Source of the DNA: a bacterium
GTDB lineage: Bacteria > Bdellovibrionota > FAC87 > UBA2466
Length of the DNA stretch: 7,004 nt
Direction of reading: 5' to 3'
Assembly (NCBI GenBank): GCA_022842225.1
Contig: JALHPX010000167.1
Span: 1 to 7,004 of the forward strand
Position numbers and translations under genes: made by a program
Notes under the pieces: generated by a model
What the model saw: only the letters and a program-made list of their open reading frames with translations
The model's database searches: none
What the model was told of the DNA's origin: nothing
Part shown: one piece after another, positions 1-5,737 of the stretch
Layout: the number at the start of each line of letters is the position of its first letter
Position numbering within the stretch: the first letter of the stretch is position 1

Positions 1-1
1 T

Positions 2-586
2 TTTGGATTTCGCCCCGAGCAAAGCTGGGTCATCGTGACTCAAGGCGCACTCGACCGGCTGAACCGCGCCGAACTCTCCTCCCTTATCGCCCGCGAGCTG
101 ACCTTGTGGAAACAAGGTGAAGTGGCGTCTCTGACATGGCTCGCGCTGTTTTTAAATACCTTGGACAATTGGGTGGAGCCGCGACGGGATCACGTCCGAG
201 CTCGCCAGCGCCGAAGCCAACCAGTGCGGGTGTTCTTGCGCCAGGTCCTGCTCTACCCGCTGACACTGGTGCCCTGCACTTTGCTGCGCAGCCATACCCG
301 CGAATCTCATTTGGACACGGACACCGTGGCGCTTTGTGGCTCGCGCCGCAGCCTCGCAGAGGCTCTGCGTAAGGTGGATGCCTATTCGGAGCGCACGGTC
401 TTAAGGGTACCCAACTGCCTTCACCACCTTTTCCTCAAAGCGCCGAGTAGCCCCGATCCGATGGCTAATTTGTTTTTCTCGAGCTCTACACTTGCCGAAC
501 GCATTCGATATCTGGAAGAACTGCCCCTTAATACTTTTGGCTTAGGCAGTGGCAGGCTCACTCAGACGCCCGCGGAGCAAGGATAA
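2..586 (+). CDS. M48-like (HtpX-type) metallopeptidase homologue, 3' part, catalytic motif degenerate
   Basis: The frame is open to the window edge (residues FGFRPEQSWVIV precede the first possible GTG at 35), so this is the C-terminal part of a longer protein. It follows the M48 pattern: VIVTQGALDRLNRAEL matches the family's strand and helix just before the active site; the next helix carries IARELTLWKQGEV where active members have HELxHxxxxDV. RES(H)LDTD about 70 residues later matches the REYxAD segment that supplies the third zinc ligand, and LAEALRKV plus a C-terminal LAERIRYLEEL match the usual ends. Both zinc-binding His of HExxH are replaced (R at 92-94, L at 104-106), while the Glu between them (95-97) and the downstream Glu remain. 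A hydrophobic stretch (VFLRQVLLYPLTLVPCTLL) could be a membrane helix. I infer a non-proteolytic M48-fold protein. The reading frame is intact, so I do not call it a pseudogene. It is probably cotranscribed with the downstream ZIP transporter, 3 bp away. Confidence 0.75.
   Translation, partial: FGFRPEQSWVIVTQGALDRLNRAELSSLIARELTLWKQGEVASLTWLALFLNTLDNWVEPRRDHVRARQRRSQPVRVFLRQVLLYPLTLVPCTLLRSHTRESHLDTDTVALCGSRRSLAEALRKVDAYSERTVLRVPNCLHHLFLKAPSSPDPMANLFFSSSTLAERIRYLEELPLNTFGLGSGRLTQTPAEQG
579..583 (+). promoter_or_regulatory. Shine-Dalgarno of the ZIP transporter gene
   Basis: AAGGA lies six bases before the GTG at 590 and overlaps the last codons of the M48-like gene. It supports the GTG start and suggests translational coupling of the two genes. 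Confidence 0.7.
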
Positions 587-589
587 CCC

Positions 590-1312
590 GTGCAGCTATT
601 CATTTATGGGGCGTTGATTTTTTTGGCGTCGGGCCTTGGCGGCGCGATCCCCATTCTCTTTCCCGGAATCCATGAAACGCATCTCAAGCGCTATGTCAGC
701 TTTGGCGCTGGTCTGCTGCTGGGAATGGCGCTGCTGCACATGGTGCCCGAAGCAGCTATTTGGTTGCCGCACACATTTGGAATTTGGCTCGCAGCCGGAT
801 TTGTTCTGCTCTTGATTTTGGAACGCTTCATGATGGTGCACTCGTGTGAGGAACACGGTTGCTCGTATCACCACATCGGCATTGCGGCTTTCTTGGGATT
901 AAGCGTGCACGGAATTATCGAGGGTTTTGCGCTGGCTAGTTCTGTCGTCGCAGCGCCGGAATTGGGCCCGATGATTTTTATCGCCATTCTCGCGCACAAG
1001 GTGCCTGCGGCTTTTACGCTTTCGACGTTACTCAGACTTGCTGGCAAGTCTAACAAGCAGATTACCCTTTTTATCATCGGTCTTTCACTGTCGGGACCTT
1101 TGGGAATCGCGATGGCGCAATTGCTGATCAATTTAGACGGAATGGAGCATGCAACGGGGGCGTTGCTCGCTTTATCGTCGGGAACGTTTCTTTATATCTC
1201 GGCGTGCGATCTATTGCCTGAATTGCATTCCAACCACGCGGATCGGTTTGCGCGGCTGGGATTTTTCCTGGTGGGACTGGCACTTTGCGGATTGGTCACG
1301 CATGCGCACTAA
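590..1312 (+). CDS. ZIP-family divalent metal transporter
   Basis: The 240-residue product is an inner-membrane protein with about eight hydrophobic helices, the usual length for bacterial ZIP transporters, which bring zinc, iron or other divalent metals into the cytoplasm. Family signatures are HMVPEA (residues 50-55) in helix 2, HGIIEG (107-112) in helix 4 carrying the metal-binding H and E, HKVPAAF (136-142) in helix 5, and GTFLYISACDLLPE (198-211) near the end. In helix 5 the position often held by Glu (HxxPEG) is Ala140; eukaryotic-type ZIP I/II members also lack that Glu, so this may reflect subfamily rather than loss. The loop between helices 3 and 4 holds a compact Cys/His cluster, CEEHGC followed by HH (residues 86-95), a plausible metal-sensing or delivery site. 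The GTG start is set by AAGGA six bases upstream. The gene follows the M48-like gene by 3 bp and ends 3 bp from the convergent TPR gene. The metal cannot be told from sequence. Confidence 0.9.
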   Translation: MQLFIYGALIFLASGLGGAIPILFPGIHETHLKRYVSFGAGLLLGMALLHMVPEAAIWLPHTFGIWLAAGFVLLLILERFMMVHSCEEHGCSYHHIGIAAFLGLSVHGIIEGFALASSVVAAPELGPMIFIAILAHKVPAAFTLSTLLRLAGKSNKQITLFIIGLSLSGPLGIAMAQLLINLDGMEHATGALLALSSGTFLYISACDLLPELHSNHADRFARLGFFLVGLALCGLVTHAH

Positions 1313-1323
1313 AATTTAGTGCG
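1305..1323. terminator. Perfect 19-base palindrome between convergent genes, possible bidirectional terminator
   Basis: CGCACTAAA-A-TTTAGTGCG has nine-base arms around one central base. It contains the TAA of the ZIP gene (1310-1312) and the reverse-strand TAA of the TPR gene (1316-1318). Either transcript could form an eight-pair stem with a three-base loop. No strong U-run follows on either strand, so it is not a textbook intrinsic terminator; the function is inferred from its position. Confidence 0.4.
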
Positions 1324-3037
1324 TTGCGGGTTTGTTCTCTAATTTGACCTTGGCCAATTTCTCCGAAATCTTTTTGGCCGATTGAGCGTCTTTCTTGTGA
1401 GTTAGCTCGTATGCTTTTTCATAGTTCTTTAATGCGTCCGCATACTTCTTCTGTTCCGAATAAATATCGCCCAAGTGCTCGTAGATAACCGCTTCGTCAG
1501 GTTGCAACGTCATAGCACGCGTTAAGTGCTCGAGCGCTTCCGAAGTCTTGCCCTTTTTAAACAGCACCCAGCCCAAGGAATCCTCGATAAACCCATCGTT
1601 GGGGCGCAGTTCGAGCGCCTTGCGAATATATTGCTCGGCCTTATCCAAGTCCTTGCCCATTTCGCCGTAGGTGTAGCCAACAAAATTCAAGGCGTGGGCG
1701 TTGGAAGGATTGCTCTTTAGAATGGACTCCATGTTAGCCAGAGCGCGTTCGCGCTCACCCAACTTGTCATAGAGAGCGCCTTGGAAGTAGAGCAGTTTTT
1801 CGTCTTCAGGGAATTTCTTTAAACCCACGTCGAGCGACTTGAGAGCATCGGAGTACTTGCCTTTTGCCTCGAGAAAAGACGCTTGCATGTCGTAGAACTC
1901 TACGACTTCGGGAGACTTCTTAAGAGCGACGTTGGCGAATTTCAAACCTTCATCGGCTTTGCCACGTTTGCGGAAAATATATCCAGTGTGCAGCATTGCC
2001 TCTTTGTAGAAGCTTGAATCTGGCGAAACCTTCTGGAATGTCGCAACGGCTTTGTCGTAATCGCGGGTTTCCTCGTACACAGCACCCAAATAGAACCGAA
2101 CGTTGTCCGCTTCCGGCTGCTCTTTTAGAATCGCGGTAAAACGCGTGAGTGCTTGATCGTATTTTTTGAGTTCAAAGAAAATAAGCGCGATCTTTACGCG
2201 TGCGGTGTAATCATCTGGCTCGGAGCGCTCGTAATCGAGCAATTCCATCAAAGCTTTTTCAAACTGGTTTTTCTGCAAGAAAAGTTGCGCGAGGTATTTC
2301 TTGAATTTTCCATTACCGCGGATGCTGCTGTAGGTCTCGATCGCTGCGTCTTTCTCCCCCAGGCGTTCTTGCAACAGGCCTAATGCGGTACCGGCTTCAA
2401 CAAAACTCGGGCGAAGATCGAGGCATTTCGCGAGGTCCTTCTTGGCCTTCTCAATCTGCTCCATCTCTAGATAAATCTTAGCGCGATAGAAATACGCCAT
2501 CACATCGTCAGAATTCTTGTCGATGGCATTGGAAAGTGTCTTAGCGCCGGCTTCAAACTCGCCGCTTTCTGCTTCCAAAATTCCAATCAGCAAAGGTGCT
2601 TTGCGGTTGGTAGGCTCCACTTCGAGGATTTTCTTGTACTGTGCTTTAGCTTCGTCGAAGCGCTTTGCAGTAGCGTACACGCCACCTAACGTCGCGAGGT
2701 ATTCCACGTTGTTACCGTCTTTAGCGACAGCTTTCTCCGCCAGTATGGCAGCTTTGTCTACTTCGTTGAGACGCAAATAAACTTCAGCGAGTTGGTGAGA
2801 AACAAACGGATTCTCTGGATCGGCCTTCAGCGCCGACTCTAAAAGGGGAGCTGCTTTCTCAAACTCTCCGTCTAAGTAAAACTGTCTTCCCTTCATGTAG
2901 AGGAGACTGGAATCTTGTTCCGCGGGATTGCGGCCCTTCTTCGCAAGTACTGGAGCTGCGAATGCAAAGAAGGAAACAACGACGAGAACTTGGTAAACCG
3001 CTCGCCGCATAGACACCGACTTTTTTAAATAGATCAT
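1316..3037 (-). CDS. Exported protein with about 15 TPR repeats
   Basis: A tetratricopeptide-repeat scaffold, probably periplasmic or outer-membrane associated, of 573 residues from the chosen ATG. The N-terminus has a Sec signal peptide: basic MRR, hydrophobic VLVVVSFFAFAAP, then a VLA cleavage motif before KKG; there is no lipobox Cys. About 15 consecutive 34-residue TPR units follow from near residue 43, for example YLRLNEVDKAAILAEKAV and YDQALTRFTAILKEQPEA. The final three units (NFVGYTYGEMG, DSLGWVLFKKG, YEHLGDIYSEQ) have the form common in deltaproteobacterial TPR proteins. A short Lys-rich tail ends the protein. The frame stays open up to 3163, but that would extend into the upstream gene and place the signal peptide internally. 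ATG 3037 and ATG 3010 both give good signal peptides, and neither has a clear Shine-Dalgarno. It follows the small exported-protein gene by 41 bp and is probably in its operon. TPR arrays bind proteins; the partner is unknown. Confidence 0.85.
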   Translation of the reverse strand: MIYLKKSVSMRRAVYQVLVVVSFFAFAAPVLAKKGRNPAEQDSSLLYMKGRQFYLDGEFEKAAPLLESALKADPENPFVSHQLAEVYLRLNEVDKAAILAEKAVAKDGNNVEYLATLGGVYATAKRFDEAKAQYKKILEVEPTNRKAPLLIGILEAESGEFEAGAKTLSNAIDKNSDDVMAYFYRAKIYLEMEQIEKAKKDLAKCLDLRPSFVEAGTALGLLQERLGEKDAAIETYSSIRGNGKFKKYLAQLFLQKNQFEKALMELLDYERSEPDDYTARVKIALIFFELKKYDQALTRFTAILKEQPEADNVRFYLGAVYEETRDYDKAVATFQKVSPDSSFYKEAMLHTGYIFRKRGKADEGLKFANVALKKSPEVVEFYDMQASFLEAKGKYSDALKSLDVGLKKFPEDEKLLYFQGALYDKLGERERALANMESILKSNPSNAHALNFVGYTYGEMGKDLDKAEQYIRKALELRPNDGFIEDSLGWVLFKKGKTSEALEHLTRAMTLQPDEAVIYEHLGDIYSEQKKYADALKNYEKAYELTHKKDAQSAKKISEKLAKVKLENKPATH

Positions 3038-3051
3038 CACAGTAGTGTTTC

Positions 3052-3091
3052 GGCTAAGCGCGGCAAAATCTTTAAGTTTTAGCGCTGAGCT
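3052..3091 (-). other. Intercistronic stem-loop between the exported-protein and TPR genes
   Basis: On the plus strand, AGCGC (3057-3061) pairs with GCGCT (3082-3086), and AAAA (3065-3068) with TTTT (3077-3080), around an eight-base loop. After one mismatch the outer arms extend by TCG-type pairing (3053-3055 with 3088-3090). The hairpin covers the stop codon of the upstream gene (3079-3081) and ends about 15 bases before the TPR start. It could affect mRNA processing, partial termination or access to the start. This is inference from pairing only. Confidence 0.35.
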
Positions 3092-3558
3092 CTCAACAAA
3101 ATTGTATGCCCGCGGGCGGGAGCGGTCACTTCTTTTTGGAGGGATTCTAAGAACTCGGTCCATTTGCGAGAGTACAGCCGTGCGGAATCAGAATCACCGA
3201 CCGGTTTTAGCTCGGCCCCACTGCTAACAACAGCTATCGAAAAGTATTCTGCACCTTTGGAAAAAAACTCAGCAGAGTCAAAGCGAGAGCCAAACTCATT
3301 CTCGCAGCGCAACCAAGCATCGAGGTTGCCATCGGTCACGGCGAAGCCCACTGGCATCGTGCGGCTATCTAGGTTCTTAACCAGTTCTTGCCAGCCAGGA
3401 GAATCGAATCCGATGACTCCTGTATTTTCATTCTGCGTCACCCAATGGGCGCAGAAAATCTTCCACAAGGGCGCAGCAGCTTTTTCATCAGCGCTATAAA
3501 GCAACTGAGGAAACATCAGCGCAGCAATAGTCATGAATGAAAGCAAAAGCTTTCGCAC
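3079..3558 (-). CDS. Small exported protein of unknown function
   Basis: I do not recognise the family of this 159-residue protein. It starts with a clear Sec signal peptide: MRK, a hydrophobic core (LLLSFMTIAALMFPQLL) and likely cleavage after YSA at residue 23, giving a mature periplasmic or secreted domain of about 136 residues. The mature part has two Cys (residues 36 in KIFCAHW and 85 in WLRCENEF) that could form a disulphide, several aromatics, and a basic C-terminus (RGHTILLRAQR). The GTG at 3558 is chosen because AAGGGG lies seven bases upstream and it supplies the basic n-region; an in-frame ATG at 3534 would remove it. It is the first gene of a likely two-gene minus-strand unit with the TPR protein, so both would be exported together, and the TPR protein may be its partner. 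I found no convincing promoter in the 175 bp upstream. Confidence 0.7.
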   Translation of the reverse strand: MRKLLLSFMTIAALMFPQLLYSADEKAAAPLWKIFCAHWVTQNENTGVIGFDSPGWQELVKNLDSRTMPVGFAVTDGNLDAWLRCENEFGSRFDSAEFFSKGAEYFSIAVVSSGAELKPVGDSDSARLYSRKWTEFLESLQKEVTAPARGHTILLRAQR

Positions 3559-3565
3559 GTACGAA

Positions 3566-3571
3566 CCCCTT
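3566..3571 (-). promoter_or_regulatory. Shine-Dalgarno deciding the GTG start of the small exported protein
   Basis: Reads AAGGGG on the minus strand, seven bases before the GTG at 3558. It resembles the G-rich site before the UbiB-like gene. Confidence 0.55.
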
Positions 3572-3635
3572 GGTGGCCTCTCTCTTCAGACGCGATCGTG
3601 CGAGTCCCATGCCAGCTTTTTTGAGCGTGTGCGTC

Positions 3636-3668
3636 GGACAAAACGCGGCAAATGGCCCTTTTTTGTCC
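3636..3668. repeat. Inverted repeat upstream of the clpX-type zinc-finger gene promoter
   Basis: GGACAAAA (3636-3643) and TTTTGTCC (3661-3668) are perfect eight-base arms separated by 17 bases. The pair lies 18 bases before the -35 box of the plus-strand gene, in the divergent region. Its position and symmetry would suit a regulator-binding site for one or both flanking genes; alternatively it is a structure in the minus-strand leader. Confidence 0.4.
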
Positions 3669-3685
3669 CAGCTCGGCGACAGATT

Positions 3686-3714
3686 TTGGCTACTGGCTGC
3701 GACTACGCTACAAT
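3686..3714 (+). promoter_or_regulatory. Sigma-70-type promoter of the ClpX-type zinc-finger gene
   Basis: TTGGCT (3686-3691) and TACAAT (3709-3714) are separated by exactly 17 bases. The -10 matches TATAAT at five of six positions and the -35 matches TTGACA at four. Transcription would begin near 3721, almost at the Shine-Dalgarno, so the leader would be only about 13 bases. Confidence 0.6.
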
Positions 3715-3722
3715 TTATTTCC

Positions 3723-3728
3723 AAGGAG
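3723..3728 (+). promoter_or_regulatory. Shine-Dalgarno of the ClpX-type zinc-finger gene
   Basis: AAGGAG sits five bases before the ATG at 3734. It fixes that ATG as the start even though the frame is open further upstream. Confidence 0.75.
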
Positions 3729-3733
3729 CCGCC

Positions 3734-4171
3734 ATGAGCCAGATGTTCGATAAGAGCAGTTTGGAGAAGATTGCCCAGTCGTTGGGAACCGACTTGGAAA
3801 AAGTCGATATCACCTTCCACTCAAACGGAAATTTGGCGAGCATTAAATCGAGTAGAGACCGTGCTTCGCTCTGGTCGCTATCTCTTTCGGAAGATGGCAA
3901 CAAGGGAGTCGCCCAAAGATTGCAGGCGGAGAAGTTCCCCGAACAAGCTAATCATGATCAGGACACCGATAAGTACGAAAGCTCGTTCGAGTGGAGCTCC
4001 CGGTGGATCCAGGAAGTACTGGAACAGGAAAAAGCTAAATTGCGCTGTGACTTTTGCGGCACAGGCGATCAGCACGTCGCGAACTTAGTTTCAGGAAAGC
4101 ACGGAGCTCTCATCTGTGATCACTGCATCCACTTGTTTTCTGATTTTCTAGATGAAGCCAAGCAAGAATAA
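3734..4171 (+). CDS. Small protein with C-terminal ClpX-type C4 zinc finger
   Basis: The 145-residue protein ends in a zinc-binding domain like that at the N-terminus of the unfoldase ClpX: RCDFCGTGDQHV, NLVSGKHGALICDHC, then IHLFSDFL. The four Cys are residues 105, 108, 128 and 131, with 19 residues between the pairs against 18 in E. coli ClpX. ClpX itself has a large AAA+ domain after this finger; none is present here, and the finger is at the C-terminus instead. The first 100 residues are acidic/polar and unrecognised, with no signal peptide or membrane helix, so the protein is cytoplasmic. In ClpX this domain dimerises and binds substrates and adaptors; a role here as an adaptor, ClpX partner or zinc-dependent regulator is inference only. 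It is a single gene with its own promoter, convergent with the UbiB-like gene (4 bp gap). Confidence 0.85.
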   Translation: MSQMFDKSSLEKIAQSLGTDLEKVDITFHSNGNLASIKSSRDRASLWSLSLSEDGNKGVAQRLQAEKFPEQANHDQDTDKYESSFEWSSRWIQEVLEQEKAKLRCDFCGTGDQHVANLVSGKHGALICDHCIHLFSDFLDEAKQE

Positions 4172-4175
4172 AAAA

Positions 4176-5612
4176 CTACTTCAAAGCGCGCTTGATCCAA
4201 TCGATTGGACTTGCGGTTTTAAGTAAGCTCTTGGCGACGATGGGGGTCGCCACTTGAACCACGTTGATCCCAGGATCCAAGGTGCGCGCCACACCGTCCG
4301 CGACGAGGCACGATCGCATCATCATGACATAGCGATTGGGAACGTTTACGGCGTTCATCCGCGCAATCTGTAGCAATTCATTGAGTGCCGACTCCAAGCG
4401 AATATTTGCCATTCCAGCGGCACCTACCCGGTCGATCCAATCATTCACGTCTTTTTCAAATGCCGGGAGATTTGCGCTAGGGCCCTTGGTGCCTAAATCA
4501 AACAGACGCCTGGCAAGCGTTGCGCGATCGCGCTGCAACACGGCCATTAGCAACTTCAAGAACTTCTTCTTATCTTCCGGCTCTAACTGCCCTACAAGAC
4601 CTAAGTCGATGCAACCGACCTTGCCCTGGCTCTCGAGGAAAAAAATATTTCCCGCGTGAGGATCTGCATGAAAGAAACCGTGATCAAAAATTTGCTCTAG
4701 AACGGCAGCCAAGGTTTGGCTGGCGGCGGCTCTAGCGACGGTAGAACCGGGCTTGAGTTCAGAGAGTTTTTTGCCCTGCATCGGCTCTAAGATCAGAACC
4801 TTTTCCGTCAAGAACTCGGGATAATACTTTGGAAAAATCACGTCGGGTTGCGAAAACAACTTCGAATAATTCTTCCTAAATTTATCGATATTCTGCGCCT
4901 CGCGTCGGTAGTCGATTTCCTGCAAGGTGGCATTTTTGAATTCATCAAACATGAACCGCAACTGCCACTTGGGATAAATAGCGTGCATGCTAGCGACTAA
5001 CCCTTCTAAAATTTGTAAGTCCACTCGCACCAGATTTCCGACGCCTGGTTTTTGCAATTTAACGACGACTGGCGTGCCATCCTTTAGTTCCGCGCGGTGG
5101 GTCTGACCTAAACTAGCCGCGGCCAATGCAACAGGATCAATCTTCTTAAACGCCAAGCGAACGGTGTTTGCGCCTAGCTCCTTTTCGAGCTGCTTCTTCC
5201 ATTTTTTGAAAGTGATGGGCGGAATGCGGTCAAAGAGGATGCGGAGTTCCTCCGCGACAGGTTCGCCGATGATATCGGGTCGGGTTGCCAGGACCTGTCC
5301 CATTTTTATGAAAGTGGGACCTAAGTGAATAAATAAGTTAGCGAGGCTTTTGCCAAAAACGGAGTCAAACGGAGTGGTTTTAAACTTACCGGCATTTGCC
5401 CAGGTAAGACCGCGTTTGCCAAACTCAAAACCGAGCGACGCAAGTGTACCTGCCAAACCGTGTCTATAAATTGCGACACTGATTTGCTGTGACCGCACCG
5501 CGACGCGGAACGGTAAAAGTGCATTTCGAGTAAGACCTGACCACATTTGTTTTCTTCGCTCCGCTTGGATGCGTCTCTTAGAATCGAATCTTTCGTAGGA
5601 AGACTTAAGCAC
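4176..5612 (-). CDS. ABC1/UbiB-family atypical kinase-like protein
   Basis: The 478-residue protein has the UbiB/COQ8/ABC1 signatures in order: the KxGQ motif (FIKMGQVLATRPDII, about residues 101-115), the Ala-rich nucleotide loop AAASLGQTHRAEL (165-177), the VVVK lysine at 185, EIDYRREAQN (232-241), the catalytic loop HADPHAGN (315-322) and DLG (336-338, in place of DFG). These proteins act as ATPases/kinases at the membrane; UbiB and COQ8 support ubiquinone synthesis, but many bacterial members have other or unknown roles. No ubi or men genes are adjacent, so I give no symbol. The C-terminus (SPIDWIKRALK) lacks the two membrane helices that end E. coli UbiB. The start is GTG 5612: GAGGGG lies eight bases upstream of it but only two bases from an in-frame TTG at 5618. 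A 125 bp divergent gap separates it from the transglycosylase gene. Confidence 0.9.
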   Translation of the reverse strand: MLKSSYERFDSKRRIQAERRKQMWSGLTRNALLPFRVAVRSQQISVAIYRHGLAGTLASLGFEFGKRGLTWANAGKFKTTPFDSVFGKSLANLFIHLGPTFIKMGQVLATRPDIIGEPVAEELRILFDRIPPITFKKWKKQLEKELGANTVRLAFKKIDPVALAAASLGQTHRAELKDGTPVVVKLQKPGVGNLVRVDLQILEGLVASMHAIYPKWQLRFMFDEFKNATLQEIDYRREAQNIDKFRKNYSKLFSQPDVIFPKYYPEFLTEKVLILEPMQGKKLSELKPGSTVARAAASQTLAAVLEQIFDHGFFHADPHAGNIFFLESQGKVGCIDLGLVGQLEPEDKKKFLKLLMAVLQRDRATLARRLFDLGTKGPSANLPAFEKDVNDWIDRVGAAGMANIRLESALNELLQIARMNAVNVPNRYVMMMRSCLVADGVARTLDPGINVVQVATPIVAKSLLKTASPIDWIKRALK

Positions 5613-5620
5613 CGGCAAAA

Positions 5621-5626
5621 CCCCTC
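5621..5626 (-). promoter_or_regulatory. Shine-Dalgarno deciding the GTG start of the UbiB-like gene
   Basis: GAGGGG on the minus strand lies eight bases before GTG 5612. The alternative TTG at 5618 would leave only two bases, which is too close. Confidence 0.55.
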
Positions 5627-5737
5627 ATCCCGCATACCACCGGCATCTGTAACAGCACGTTCCGTGCCGTTCTCCAGGTGCATAACGCACAGGCCCAACT
5701 AATTAACTTTTCTTGCACTTCTGCCGAAAAGACACTG

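Noticed and set aside
3038..3163. Longer start (ATG 3163) for the TPR protein
   Set aside because: It would overlap the upstream gene by 85 bases, lacks a Shine-Dalgarno, and would bury the signal peptide 50 residues inside.
3533..3733. Upstream extension of the ClpX-type zinc-finger frame
   Set aside because: The extension would cross the promoter and Shine-Dalgarno, and the ATG at 3734 has AAGGAG at ideal spacing.
3494..3820. Minus-strand open frame of 108 codons across the divergent region
   Set aside because: It overlaps the starts of two well-supported genes in another frame, has no family-like motifs, and would cover the promoter at 3686-3714.
4170..4195. Possible terminator of the UbiB-like gene: weak TCAAG/CTTTGA stem then TTTTTT on the minus strand
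   Set aside because: The stem has only five pairs with a bulge and stands six bases from the T-run, and the T-run overlaps the convergent gene's stop; too weak to call.
5678..5690. GTGC-ATAAC-GCAC inverted repeat in the divergent region before the transglycosylase gene
   Set aside because: Four-base arms are expected often by chance, and there is no clear promoter beside it to suggest an operator.
5321..5698. Minus-strand open frame of 125 codons upstream of and inside the UbiB-like gene
   Set aside because: Most of it lies out of frame within the UbiB-like gene, its composition is Cys/Ser/Arg-rich like a shadow frame, and it shows no domain.
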